A program made the position numbers and the translations under genes. Under the pieces are notes generated by a model. The model was not told the DNA's origin. It was given only the letters and a program-made list of their open reading frames with translations, and did not search any database. From Lateolabrax maculatus (Eukaryota > Chordata > Actinopteri > Acropomatiformes > Lateolabracidae): a stretch of 64,000 nt of DNA. This document shows, piece by piece, positions 36,701 through 49,600 of this stretch; within the stretch, counting starts at the first letter, position 1, and the number at the start of each line of letters is the position of its first letter. Where the stretch lies: assembly GCA_031216445.1 (NCBI GenBank), contig CM062207.1, forward strand, positions 3,411,001 to 3,475,000, in the 5' to 3' direction.

Positions 36701-38324
36701 TCCCGTCTTTCCTGTCCAGGAGGGACAAGCTGTGACTCTGCGCTGCAGACATAGGACAAATTCCTCCTCCAATCTCACAGTTGAATTTCATAAAAATGGC
36801 CACCTCATCGGGAGAAGCTCCACAGGAATCATGACCATCCACAATGTTTTTAAGTCTGATGAAGGCCTCTACAAGTGTAAGATCTCTGCAGTCGGAGAAT
36901 CACCGGACAGCTGGCTGACTGTCAGAGGTGAGATGAGCGTCAGCCATGTTGTTATAGTCTTTAAAATACAACTGTTAGACAAAAAGATTGATAAATGTAA
37001 TATGTGTGTTCAGAGGAGAGATCTGGCCGGCGTGCTTTTTGCCTAGCTTAGCACAAAGTCTGCCAACCATATCGACAGAGCTGGTGTTTTATTTGCATTG
37101 AGGTCAAATTGTGACATTGTGTTTCATTGAAGCTGGGCGTCCTGAATCTTTTCACTCCCCACTTGCACACATTCTACTTCCTGTGGTGGGCGTCTGCCTG
37201 TCGCTGGCCTCTGTGATGCTGCTGTGCCTCTGGAGGAGCCACAAAGGTCAGCCTGTTTTCATGTAAACAAGATGACATTTTACATATGGATGTTTCAGCA
37301 TTACCTCTGTGTGTATTGTTTGTGTATCCAAAGCCTGAAAAATCGTCTTACTCCGTGCCATAGAGCTCCATTGTCGTCCAGAAACTATTAAAAACACATC
37401 AATGAGCCTCACAGTTGCACTGGGTGTTCCTCCATTACCATGAACACACACACACTGTAGTTTATTGTGCTTCCATCTACGTCCTGCTGCTCAGAAAGGC
37501 TTTTCTTGACAATGTGAAAATTATAAAATAATTAAATAACAATCCTCATCCTTCATATGACATATGCCGTGAAAGTTCCTTCTTGACCTTGGATAAATAT
37601 GAGAACTTAAATGCATAAACCCAGCAGATGTGTAACAATGAGAGGTGTTGTGCTGCAGGTAAATCAGACACTGATGTGTCGTACACTGACGTCACCATCA
37701 CACAGGAGGTGCAACCGAAAAGGGAAAGAGGTAACACACACACACACACACACACATTGTCATGGACCACTGCCTCAAAATAATTAGTAACCATTGATAT
37801 AATGAATGTTAAACAGAAATTGAGATTACAAACTACAGACGAAATGGCAGAAAGGAAATTTACAGATTACAAAACTACACCAGCTCTTTCTTTTCTTCAT
37901 CAGAAAGGTGAAGAGAAGTTAACTTTTGTATTCATACAGAGTCAGTTCTTCCTCTAATAAACATATTGCAAACTACCCCTCCAGACCATGTGTAATAGTT
38001 TTGGTATGGCCAAGAGGTTTCACCATCTCATCAAATTCTTTGTGCCAAAGACAATAGATACCAAACATTGAAAGTACCTTAATTTTTTCTAAACAGTGGT
38101 TTAGTGTGTGTTTAAGTCCACAATTTTTGTTGTCTGTTGATTATTTATTATATTTTCTTTTGGAAATGAATGTAATTTATCTTTGGAAATGAAGTAGAAC
38201 GTTCATGCCACTGGACATATTTGATTTGACAAAGACTTTACTAATAGTTTGCTTGTGTGTTTTTCCCTCAGAAATTGATGATACAACAACTTTCTACTCA
38301 ACAATCAAACCAGGAGCCACCTGA
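33716..38324 (+). CDS. Fc-receptor-like inhibitory receptor with ITIM and ITSM
   Basis: Exons 33716-33746, 35861-36127, 36679-36927, 37133-37246, 37659-37730 and 38272-38324. All internal boundaries are phase 1 with GT/AG, giving 261 residues. The 31-nt first exon (M-E-I-T-T-L-C) matches in length and start the first exon of the receptor gene at 55210. Two Ig domains: D1 at residues 11-99 (D-T-G-V-Y-W-C) and D2 at 100-182 (D-E-G-L-Y-K-C, then S-P-D-S-W-L-T-V-R, typical of fish FcR-like proteins). The membrane helix is about 196-216. The tail holds V-S-Y229-T-D-V, which fits an ITIM, and T-F-Y253-S-T-I, which fits an ITSM. The signal peptide looks short, so a small additional exon in the 2.1-kb first intron is possible. 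Ligand unknown. Confidence 0.82.
33812..33839 (+). repeat. (GT)n microsatellite
   Basis: Pure GT run in the first intron of the Fc-receptor-like gene. Confidence 0.9.
37736..37755 (+). repeat. (CA)n microsatellite next to a splice donor
   Basis: CA run starting about 5 bases after the GTAACA donor of the ITIM exon. Length variation could touch splicing; that is inference. Confidence 0.85.
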
Positions 38325-38513
38325 AAAGAAACAACAGAACCAGTGTTATATATATATGTATATATAAATAATTTTTCTCCCCCACCTTGAAGAAAATTGT
38401 TAGACACTCACAGGAGCATTTTTCTTATTTACTTATTTTGTCTGCTCTGTCTCACCTATTTTTATTTTAATTCTTTTGTATTTTTCTGTGTCTTTTTTTA
38501 ACATTTGCACTAA

Positions 38514-38519
38514 TAAATA
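38514..38519 (+). terminator. Poly(A) signal of the Fc-receptor-like gene
   Basis: AATAAA (within AATAAATAAA) 190 bp after the stop codon. Confidence 0.5.
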
Positions 38520-38529
38520 AACCCGATCC

Positions 38530-41040
38530 TCTTAAACAGAGACTTACGGTCCTCACCTCTCTCTTACACCCACAGAGAAGCAGAAAGGTAAAAACTGCCT
38601 GAACAGGAACAACATCTGAATCACCATACAGGAAGTTTCTCTGTTTGTCCCAGCAGTTGTAAATGGTTGATAAAGCAACTAACCGGATTGTTTTTCTGAA
38701 TGTGTGTGGGTGTATAGAAACACACTTTGTTTCCTTAATTCCTGCCTTTTATTTTCACACTGAGCTCACACCTACTAAGCCTGTTAATTACATATAATAA
38801 TTGTCTCAACTTTACATCACTGTACATCAAGCTTCAACATTCCCAAAATGTGAGCTTTTCCTTTAACTAGAGGTCTAAAATGCTTTGACATTTCAACCAA
38901 ATTTAGCCATTTTAACCTAAATGTCTTTGACTTGCAAATCACCTGATCAACGCTTGCCTGAAAATAACCAAAAAACTTCATGTTCTCTCGAGTTTGTCCT
39001 CCTACAGTCTAACAACAAGCTGCCTGTACGTGTGACTGAGAGCGAGAATGATTCTCTGTCTACATGTGTCAGCCCCGTGATCAAGTGTGGACCTGTCATT
39101 CATGTACCTCGCCTTTTTTGCCCAGTGCGTGCTGGGATTGGCTACGGCCGTCCCATGACACTCAACAGGATGAGCAGTTAGGAATATATAAGGAGTTTGA
39201 TGTTTGTTTTATCAAAACTTGTCATCCTAAAACTGAGATATGTCAATACAAACACTAACAGTAGATGACAGTTAAATTGAATGCAGTAATGTTGTCAAGT
39301 AAATGAAAAAACAGTTGTGTCAGAGAGCAGCAAAACTTGAATAAAAGTGAAAAAAACGTATATACAGTCTGAAAAGTCTTACATAAATATGCCACCAGTA
39401 AGCAAAACAGTGTGCAGTTCTTCTACCTACAGTACATATTCCCAAATTAACAGGACAATGAGAAAGTATTAATAAAAACAAAAGAATGCGATCAAAAACC
39501 ACAGAATACACATGAAGAATGTAAGAACTGTCCAACTCTGATCTATATACCTATCATGAGGTGCTCCAAGTAATTAAAGATGTGAGTTATCAAATATGTA
39601 CTTTAGTATCATGCCTCTCTACACTCGATGTGGCAAGATGAGACCAAATTAAAAAGGTAATTTATTAAAATGTAAGTTGACCAGAAATGTTGGAAGCAGG
39701 GGTGCCCCCTATTGACAGCTTCCCTTCATTGCAGAAAACTTTAAAAATATATAAACAATTGGTGCTAAAATTTGTCTGATTCTCTTTCATATTTCCTTAC
39801 TACATAAAGAACATATGCTTTCATAGCCTATTGATGTGAAATCAATCCTCTTTGCATCATCTCGAGCCAAGAAGGGCTCCTCAGCAACCTCGCAAGAACA
39901 ACTGTTCACCCATGTTAATAAAGTTTAATACAACATATGCTGTGGCTTATGTATGCATTCATAAAATGCTAAACAATTAATGAAAATGTCTGCAGTCAGT
40001 AAATGGCACATACTAACATGATATGCACATATATGCAGTTTCTCAGAAAGTCACGTCTGCAGGTACCTGTCTTTCTATTTTCGCCTATTTTTGTTTGGCC
40101 TCACGTTCTGTTTCACACAATTTGTATTTTAAGTCTAGGGTGATTCCTGCTGACTTGACAACTGTGTCCAAATTCAAAAGCAACCTCAAAACCTTCCTAT
40201 TCTTCCAGGTTTATGGTTCATCACTGTGTCATTGAGTATTTAAAATGTATCTGGAAGAGATATTTAACTATTTCAACAGTGTATTACTTAAAGTTAGTTT
40301 TTAAGCATTACTTTGAATGATGCGCACAAGCTTTTTAGGTGTGGTGAAATGTAAAACTCTTATACTGTACAGGAAGGATTTGCCATGGCGCATAAACAAA
40401 TTATCTGATTACTTATGTTATATCCATAATCCATAATATCTGTAGTATTTTACAGTGTAAAACAATGACTGAACAAACATTGTACTATAAAAAAATGTGT
40501 GCACACAAAAAAGGACTCCATGTAGCACAACAATGAATGAGCCCTTCACATATTATATTTACACAAAAAGAACAGTAGAAGGCAAATTATGGATTAAACA
40601 GTTTATTATATATGATTAAACAATTTAACATCTGAATAATCTAAAGATCAAAAGAGACGAATTAACAAAGGCAGAAACTGCATATAAACTCTGTTAGAGC
40701 AGGAAAGAATAACAGTTGACCTTCTTTGATTGATCTTCTCCTCTATATATTTTAACACAAAGATGATTGATGAAAAGTTCATTAAAGTGTGCACATTCGT
40801 CCTGGTCATGTAATAAATTTGATGGCTTTAAACAGTGCTTGGTTTTTTCTCATTTTCTCAAATTAAAAAAAACTGCAAAATTGCAATGAGGAGGAAATAA
40901 AGTTAATTAAAGCAGAATAAACTGAAATAGTCATGTCCTCTATCTGAAGCTATAAAAAGGACCATTTTCCCTCGATTTAAAAACAGCTCAGCATAAAGGG
41001 AGAGTAAGGGAGAGGAGGTATGAATTCTCTTGCACGAAAC
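38530..41040. other. Intergenic, with a possible LINE tail at about 40120-40240
   Basis: No gene seen. The 40120-40240 segment reads T-V-S-K-F-K-S-N-L-K-T-F-L-F in frame, like the C-terminus of fish L2/jockey-type LINEs, and probably is a remnant. The part next to 41045 should be 3' UTR of the nuclease-mucin gene. Confidence 0.45.
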
Positions 41041-41045
41041 ACATA

Positions 41046-44000
41046 TTAGTTGTTGGTCTGGTATTGGTATAACACTTGGTAGTAGGCAAGGACATTCTGG
41101 TAATGGTGAAAATGTGATATTTCAGTAAGAGGAGGACAAAGGATGGAGGAATTTGAAAGAGGAAAAGGAGGGTTAAACAGCGTATGAGGGTTTGAGGTTA
41201 CAGAAGTAACAGAAGAGGGAGGCGGACTATGAGTAGAGATGATGAGGGGAGTTACTGAAGTTGGAGGATTAGTGGAATTTGACTGAGAAACACTGAATGT
41301 TGGATGAGAAGCATTCATGGTATGAAAGACAGATGTACTACTTTGATTAGGAGAAGAGCTGAAAGGAAAAGGCGTCTTTGAAGGAGCAACAGTGGTGCTT
41401 GAAGTAACAGACAAACTATTCTGTGATGTTGGAGAAGTTAATGGCTCCATTGTCATTTTTGAAAGGTAAGTAGTGGCTGGTGCTGATGTAAGTTGAGGAT
41501 CAGTTGAGTTTGATGTGACAGTAATGTCACTGATTGCAGCGGTGGCTGTCTGAGGCATGAGAGAAACTGTAGCGGTAGCTGGAGAAGGTTTGGTAGAGGG
41601 GCTTTCCTCAGAAACGACAGCTGTTTGAGTTGTAGCTGTGACTGCATCAATAGAGGGGGTTGATGTAACAGCCACAGCAGAGTTTGAATGGAGTGATGTT
41701 GTTTGGGGCATTGTAGCGGTTGTAAGCTTGGCCAGTGTAAGTGGAATGGCAGATGATTGTTGGGTAGTAGTTGATTGATAAATAGTAATGGCTTTTACTT
41801 GAATGGTAGTAGTTTTGTGAGGAACTGTTGATACAACAGGCATGCTGTCTGGAGGACTTGTGGATTTGGTAGCAGCAGCAGAAACAGTAATGGCTGGAAC
41901 AGTAGAAATAACCTTAGGTGGTAAAGAAGGAGTTATAACAGACATAAGAGTGGTGATAGAAATTTTAGGAACCGTAGTGGCAACAGGACGCTTGTTATTT
42001 GGATGAGTAGTAGTAGCAGTGTTAAGAACAATTGCAACAGGAGGTAGATTGGTTGGAGAGACATTTTTAACCAAATTTCCTCCTCCCAGTGATGCCAGAA
42101 AGGACACTGAAATTCCTATAAATGCATTTCCAATTCCAGCAAATAATCCTGGTAAACCAGCTGCTAGACCTCCCAAAGATAATCCCATGCTTGGAACAGG
42201 CAATTCTGGAACTGGATCTTCTCCTATTGATTCCTGCTCACTTTCATTTTTGTTTTCATCCTCATCTTTCTTCTTTGTAGTTGTGGTTGTAGTTGCTGTT
42301 GTAGTAGTGGTTGTAGTGGTAACTGTCATAGTGGAAGTAGTTGTAGTAGTAGTTTTCGGGGTTGTTGTAGGGACTGTGGTTGTTGGTGGAATGGTTGTTA
42401 TTTGGGGTTTAGTAGTTGTAGGAAAAGTTGTGGTTGGATGAGTGGCAGTGGTTGTTGTTTCTGTTGTTGTAGTGGTATGGCCAGTTGTAGTTATGGGAGA
42501 GGCAGCTGTTGTACTTGGAGGGCCAGACGTCGTAGAAAATGGGCCAGATGTGGTACTGGGAGAGGCTGATGAAGTAGTTAACGGGCCAGATGTGGTACTG
42601 GGTGGGGCTGATGAAGTACTAAACGTGCCAGGTGTGGTAGTAAATAGACCAGATGTGGTACTGAGAGGGGTAGATGTGGTAGAAAGTGGGCCAGATGTGG
42701 TACTGGGAGGGGCTGATGAAGTAGTAAATGGGCCAGATGTGGTAGAAAGTGGGCCAGATGTGGTACTGGGAGGGGCTGAGGAAGTAGTAAATCGGCCAGA
42801 TGTGGTAGAAAATGGGCCAGATGTGGTACTGGGAGGGGCTGATGAAGTAGTAAACGGGCCAGATGTGGTAGAAAGTGGGCCAGATGTGGTACTGGGTGGG
42901 GCTGATGAAGTAGTAAACAGGCCAGATGTGGTAGTAAATAGACCAGATGTGGTACTGGGAGGGGCTGATGAAGTAGTAAACGGGCCAGGTGTGGTAGTAA
43001 ATAGAGCAGATGTGGTACTGAGAGGGGTAGATGTGGTAGAAAGTGGGCCAGATGTGGTACTGGGAGGGGCTGATGAAGTACTAAATGTGCCAGGTGTGGT
43101 AGTAAATAGAGCAGATGTGGTACTGAGAGGGGTAGATGTGGTAGAAAGTGGGCCAGATGTGGTACTGGGAGGGGCTGATGAAGTAGTAAATGGGCCAGAT
43201 GTGGTAGACAGTGGGCCAGATGTGGTACTTGGAGGGGCTGATGAAGTAGTAAATGGGCCAGATGTGGTAGAAAATGGGCCAGATGTGGTACTGGGAGGGG
43301 CTGATGAAGTAGTAAACGGGCCAGATGTGGTAGAAAGTGGGCCAGATGTGGTACTGGGTGGGGCTGATGAAGTAGTAAACGGGCCAGATGTGGTACTGGG
43401 AGGAGCTGATGAAGTAGTAAATGGGCCAGATGTGGTACCGGGAGGGGCTGATGAAGTACTAAATGTGCCAGGTGTGGTAGTAAATAGAGCAGATGTGGTA
43501 CTGAGAGGGGTAGATGTGGTAGAAAGTGGGCCAGATGTGGTACTGGGAGGGGCTGATGAAGTAGTAAATGGGCCAGATGTGGTAGACAGTGGGCCAGATG
43601 TGGTACTGGGAGGTGCTGATGAAGTACTAAACGTGCCAGGTGTGGTAGTAAATAGACCAGATGTGGTACTGAGAGGGGCTGATGAAGTAGTAAATGGACC
43701 AGATGTGGTAGAAAGTGGGCCAGATGTGGTACTTGGAGGGGCTGATGAAGTAGTAAATGGGCCAGATGTGGTAGAAAATGGGCCAGATGTGGTACTGGGA
43801 GGGGCTGATGAAGTAGTAAACAGGCCAGATGTGGTAGAAAGTGGGCCAGATGTGGTACTGGGTGGGGCTGATGAAGTAGTAAACGGGCCAGATGTGGTAC
43901 TGGGAGGAGCTGATGAAGTAGTAAACGGGCCAGATGTGGTACTGGGAGGAGCTGATGAAGTAGTAAACGGGCCAGATGTGGTAGTAAATAGACCAGATGT

Positions 44001-47000
44001 GGTACTGAGAGGGGTAGATGTGGTAGAAAGTGGGCCAGATGTGGTACTGGGAGGGGCTGAGGAAGTAGTAAATGGGCCAGATGTGGTACTGGGAGGTGCT
44101 GATGAAGTACTAAACGGGCCAGATGTGGTAGTAAATAGACCAGATGTGGTACTGGGAGGGGCTGATGAAGTAGTAAACAGGCCAGATGTGGTAGTAAATA
44201 GACCAGATGTGGTACTGGGAGGGGCTGATGAAGTAGTAAACGGGCCAGGTGTGGTAGTAAATAGAGCAGATGTGGTACTGAGAGGGGTAGATGTGGTAGA
44301 AAGTGGGCCAGATGTGGTACTGGGAGGGGCTGATGAAGTACTAAATGTGCCAGGTGTGGTAGTAAATAGAGCAGATGTGGTACTGAGAGGGGTAGATGTG
44401 GTAGAAAGTGGGCCAGATGTGGTACTGGGAGGGGCTGATGAAGTAGTAAATGGGCCAGATGTGGTAGACAGTGGGCCAGATGTGGTACTTGGAGGGGCTG
44501 ATGAAGTAGTAAATGGGCCAGATGTGGTAGAAAATGGGCCAGATGTGGTACTGGGAGGGGCTGATGAAGTAGTAAACGGGCCAGATGTGGTAGAAAGTGG
44601 GCCAGATGTGGTACTGGGTGGGGCTGATGAAGTAGTAAACGGGCCAGATGTGGTACTGGGAGGAGCTGATGAAGTAGTAAATGGGCCAGATGTGGTACCG
44701 GGAGGGGCTGATGAAGTACTAAATGTGCCAGGTGTGGTAGTAAATAGAGCAGATGTGGTACTGAGAGGGGTAGATGTGGTAGAAAGTGGGCCAGATGTGG
44801 TACTGGGAGGGGCTGATGAAGTAGTAAATGGGCCAGATGTGGTAGACAGTGGGCCAGATGTGGTACTGGGAGGTGCTGATGAAGTACTAAACGTGCCAGG
44901 TGTGGTAGTAAATAGACCAGATGTGGTACTGAGAGGGGCTGATGAAGTAGTAAATGGACCAGATGTGGTAGAAAGTGGGCCAGATGTGGTACTTGGAGGG
45001 GCTGATGAAGTAGTAAATGGGCCAGATGTGGTAGAAAATGGGCCAGATGTGGTACTGGGAGGGGCTGATGAAGTAGTAAACGGGCCAGATGTGGTAGAAA
45101 GTGGGCCAGATGTGGTACTGGGTGGGGCTGATGAAGTAGTAAACGGGCCAGATGTGGTACTGGGAGGAGCTGATGAAGTAGTAAACAGGCCAGATGTGGT
45201 AGAAAGTGGGCCAGATGTGGTACTGGGTGGGGCTGATGAAGTAGTAAACGGGCCAGATGTGGTACTGGGAGGAGCTGATGAAGTAGTAAACGGGCCAGAT
45301 GTGGTACTGGGAGGAGCTGATGAAGTAGTAAACGGGCCAGATGTGGTAGTAAATAGACCAGATGTGGTACTGAGAGGGGTAGATGTGGTAGAAAGTGGGC
45401 CAGATGTGGTACTGGGAGGGGCTGAGGAAGTAGTAAATGGGCCAGATGTGGTACTGGGAGGTGCTGATGAAGTACTAAACGGGCCAGATGTGGTAGTAAA
45501 TAGACCAGATGTGGTACTGGGAGGGGCTGATGAAGTAGTAAACAGGCCAGATGTGGTAGTAAATAGACCAGATGTGGTACTGGGAGGGGCTGATGAAGTA
45601 GTAAACGGGCCAGGTGTGGTAGTAAATAGAGCAGATGTGGTACTGAGAGGGGTAGATGTGGTAGAAAGTGGGCCAGATGTGGTACTGGGAGGGGCTGATG
45701 AAGTACTAAATGTGCCAGGTGTGGTAGTAAATAGAGCAGATGTGGTACTGAGAGGGGTAGATGTGGTAGAAAGTGGGCCAGATGTGGTACTGGGAGGGGC
45801 TGATGAAGTAGTAAATGGGCCAGATGTGGTAGACAGTGGGCCAGATGTGGTACTTGGAGGGGCTGATGAAGTAGTAAATGGGCCAGATGTGGTAGAAAAT
45901 GGGCCAGATGTGGTACTGGGAGGGGCTGATGAAGTAGTAAACGGGCCAGATGTGGTAGAAAGTGGGCCAGATGTGGTACTGGGTGGGGCTGATGAAGTAG
46001 TAAACGGGCCAGATGTGGTACTGGGAGGAGCTGATGAAGTAGTAAATGGGCCAGATGTGGTACCGGGAGGGGCTGATGAAGTACTAAATGTGCCAGGTGT
46101 GGTAGTAAATAGAGCAGATGTGGTACTGAGAGGGGTAGATGTGGTAGAAAGTGGGCCAGATGTGGTACTGGGAGGGGCTGATGAAGTAGTAAATGGGCCA
46201 GATGTGGTAGACAGTGGGCCAGATGTGGTACTGGGAGGTGCTGATGAAGTACTAAACGTGCCAGGTGTGGTAGTAAATAGACCAGATGTGGTACTGAGAG
46301 GGGCTGATGAAGTAGTAAATGGACCAGATGTGGTAGAAAGTGGGCCAGATGTGGTACTTGGAGGGGCTGATGAAGTAGTAAATGGGCCAGATGTGGTAGA
46401 AAATGGGCCAGATGTGGTACTGGGAGGGGCTGATGAAGTAGTAAACAGGCCAGATGTGGTAGAAAGTGGGCCAGATGTGGTACTGGGTGGGGCTGATGAA
46501 GTAGTAAACGGGCCAGATGTGGTACTGGGAGGAGCTGATGAAGTAGTAAACGGGCCAGATGTGGTACTGGGAGGAGCTGATGAAGTAGTAAACGGGCCAG
46601 ATGTGGTAGTAAATAGACCAGATGTGGTACTGAGAGGGGTAGATGTGGTAGAAAGTGGGCCAGATGTGGTACTGGGAGGGGCTGAGGAAGTAGTAAACGG
46701 GCCAGATGCGGTACTGGGAGGGGCTGAGGAAGTAGTAAATGGGCCAGATGTGGTACTGGGAGGTGCTGATGAAGTACTAAACGGGCCAGATGTGGTAGTA
46801 AATAGACCAGATGTGGTACTGGGAGGGGCTGATGAAGTAGTAAACAGGCCAGATGTGGTAGTAAATAGACCAGATGTGGTACTGGGAGGGGCTGATGAAG
46901 TAGTAAACGGGCCAGATGTGGTAGTAAATAGACCAGATGTGGTACTGGGAGGGGCTGATGAAGTAGTAAACGGGCCAGATGTGGTAGAAAGTGGGCCAGA

Positions 47001-48635
47001 TGTGGTACTCGGAGGGGCTGATGAAGTAGTAAAAAGACCAGAAGTGGTACTGGGTCTGGCAGATGTGGTGGTGGGTGGTGGGCAATGGCAATTATTATCA
47101 AGGTTCGGGTACAAATGAGTGACAGTTGTGATGAGAGGACACTGTGTTCCAGGAAATACTTCAAATACTCCGTTGTCTGTTGTCAGTTCATTATTCAGCT
47201 CTGCCAAGGTGTTAGTCTGCAGATATCTATCACCATCTGGAACATTGTTGCCCCAGTGTGCACTTGCTAACCACTGAGCCTCACTGTGACTGTAGCAGCA
47301 GAACGCTGACCAGAGCATGGAAGGAATATTAACCCTGTTATTGAGGGTGTTGCTGGTGCTGGGCTGTGCTCCAGTTACCAAAAAACCTTCTAAAACACCA
47401 TTGCTGTTCTTACAGTATTTATCCAGTACACATCTGATGCACTGCTCCATTCTGCTCCAGCTTCCCTTGTTGAATTTGCCTTCTTGTGGAACAACGTTTG
47501 TCAGCGTAAAAGTAGATTTCTTATCATTCATATCAAATGCATAAGAGCTTGGAAATAAATGTCCTTTGTCCAACCCTCTGTTATTGTTTCTATAATCAGC
47601 CACCCCAGCCTGCTTAGTGTAGAACGTGTATATGTCTGATGGCATCATGTTCTTCATGTCGCTTGCTTCGTTCTCAAGCTGTAGGGAAGTAGTAAAGTGG
47701 ATTAAATGTACAGTATCCATGCAATGTTTGTTAACGTACACAGGTACCAAGGCCTCTCTTAAAAAAGGGGTCCCAAGCTCAATGAGACTACCTGTGTAAC
47801 GCTACTAATTCACAAATGCGTTTTAGCCTGGAACCTCTCCGATCTTTTTCGATTTCCAAAGGGCGTTATCGACAGGCGGAGACAACCAATCAGAGTAACG
47901 AAACGTATCTGCATGGGCAAATAAAACATGAGCTTGCAGATTCGTCTGGTTCCCAGGGTAGCTTATTTCTATTTTAAAAAGCAAACTTGGACCGACACTA
48001 GTTAAATAACTGGGGATATATCTTCAACATTACGTCTAGCCCTACATGCAACAATATTATACAATATAAAGAACTTGTAGGGCTAAATGATAAATGATAC
48101 AATGACACAAGTGGCAACTATTACAGTTATTGTTGTATTGTTATAATTATTGTTAATAGTAGTTGTAGTGGCAGTAACAGCCGCTAGGGGACAGTCGAGT
48201 CAACTAGTTCAGCCCTATAGTAGGTGCTGTGGGCAGTTGTTGATTGTGGGCAGGATGATTATAGCAGCATTAAAGTAGCAGATACATCGTTTCTAGCTTT
48301 GTACACACCTGTGGTTCTGTCATCCACTTTGTTGTGGGTCTACAGCCGTTTTTCCCTTTGTACTTGTAAGCAGAAAACACTGGAATCCTGTTCTTGGTGT
48401 CGTAGAGCGTCACAAACCTTCTCACGTTATCCAAAGTCTGGCAGATGAGTTTGTATCTGTTCTGGTCCAGGATGTTCCCATTCTCCAAGATTCCCGGGAC
48501 ACGTGGTGGAGTTTCGTTGTGAAGAAACCCTTTACAGTCTGACATCGACTGCACCACTTCAGCTACTGTGGGAACGACGGACAGAAGGAGGAGAGCAGCG
48601 AGGGGCAGGAGGCACCACGTCTTTACTGATGCCAT
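41046..48635 (-). CDS. Giant ENDOD1-like secreted nuclease fused to a mucin-like domain
   Basis: Two coding exons, 48309-48635 and 41046-47678 (CAG/gt donor, ctacag acceptor, phase 0), give about 2,319 residues. I start at M-A-S-V-K-T-W (48635) because a CAG acceptor candidate lies just upstream; an in-frame ATG at 48650 is an alternative. Residues 1-25 are a signal peptide. Residues about 26-300 are a DNA/RNA non-specific endonuclease domain of the ENDOD1 type, with D146-K-G-H149 at the DRGH catalytic site and T-L-T-N-V-V-P-Q, F-N-K-G-S-W and E-G-F-L-V-T-G following. From about 313 to 1846 comes a Ser/Thr/Pro array of 7- and 14-residue repeats, then poly-Thr, a charged K-K-K-D-E-D-E patch, a Gly-rich hydrophobic stretch (about 1937-1980) and a further Ser/Thr-rich tail. 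Ordinary ENDOD1-like proteins are a few hundred residues. Heavy O-glycosylation is expected. Nuclease activity is untested, and the Arg-to-Lys change may matter. Confidence 0.85.
42270..42480 (-). repeat. Low-complexity poly-threonine coding tract
   Basis: On the - strand this encodes runs of Thr with scattered Pro, Lys and Ala between the 21-bp array and the acidic patch. The DNA is built of imperfect GTAGTT/GTTGTG words. It is part of the open mucin frame. Confidence 0.8.
42480..47070 (-). repeat. Minisatellite of 21/42-bp units with 1.26-1.37-kb higher-order repeats
   Basis: Basic units of 21 bp (GGGCCAGATGTGGTAGAAAGT type) and 42 bp (with GGGGCTGATGAAGTAGTA) encode 7- and 14-residue Ser/Thr/Pro repeats on the - strand. 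A higher-order block recurs: CGGGCCAGGTGTGG occurs at 42981, 44241 and 45606, offsets of 1,260 bp (60 units of 21) and 1,365 bp (65 units). Because every unit is a multiple of 3, the array is free of stops in three frames. Array length should vary between individuals. Confidence 0.92.
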
Positions 48636-49494
48636 CGCCAAACGCTGCATCGATAGTTCAGAGGAGAGAACAAAAACAATCATCAAACATTTAAACATTT
48701 TAAGACCAATAGGTTGATCCAGATAATGTAAAACAGGAAAACCATAATAAAGTATTGAAAATAGCATACTTATAGTAAAATATATTAAAATTATTTTAAA
48801 AGATTGATTGATTTTGATCTAGTGCTGTAGCTTTATATTTAAAGAAAATCTACAGTCATAGGTATTTGTTACTTCCATGCCTTGTATTTATATTGTGATA
48901 TCAGTTTACTTTGAATGTGTCGACATCAATGAATATACTATACATATACTGCACTTTACATTCACAGAGGACTTATAATCAAATTTTCACCTATTAAACT
49001 TTACATTTAGCTGCAGAGAATTTCAGAATGAGCTGGTTGATGAATCTTAGAGATGCAATAAGAAAAGTAGCAGTTACAAACTGCAGTTTAGAGGGATTTA
49101 AATGAACATGATCAGGTAACACTTCATCTGGATAGTCCGTAGTTTTTGTATTATATTTTTACAGATTATTAGTTGGCATTCAACAATACAACTGCTCCAC
49201 TTTGTCTGTAGATGTTTAACAGATTCTCTATAGAGTACATGTGACAATTCATGCACAGAGCTACATATTCTCAGAATGATTTAGTTGAATTTGAAATACT
49301 CACTCAACCTATGCTAAACAAATATTTAACAATTTAAATAGACATATTCAGATCATTGTAAATGCAAAAACATAAACATGGCAGCTGTGCTGTTTTGTAG
49401 TTTCTGGAAATGTGTATTCACTAAAATTACAAATACAAAGATATTCTTGAAGCATAAAAATAATTTAAATAAATACAATCCAAGAAAAGCTTAC

Positions 49495-49600
49495 CGTCCC
49501 TCAGGTTTCCTGAAAATAAGCTGAATAAGTGTACTTCGGTTAACACAGGAGTGGAAACAAGACTGTCTTCCTCAAAAATGAACTGACCTTAAGGAGGGAG
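49495..49600 (-). other. Possible 5' UTR exon of the nuclease-mucin gene
   Basis: On the - strand a GACG/GTAAGC donor at 49494-49495 follows a non-coding stretch. It could splice to the CAG acceptor just upstream of the start codon at 48635. Only the splice signals support it; the 5' limit is arbitrary. Confidence 0.25.

Noticed and set aside
42480..47070. CRISPR-like regular repeats
   Set aside because: No unique spacers between repeats, units are coding and contiguous, and the genome is clearly vertebrate.
42442..47118. A 1,558-codon open frame on the + strand and a 1,528-codon second frame on the - strand
   Set aside because: Both exist only because every repeat unit is a multiple of 3 bp and lacks stops in these frames. 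They have no domain, signal peptide or splice context. The - strand frame joined to the nuclease domain is the real one.
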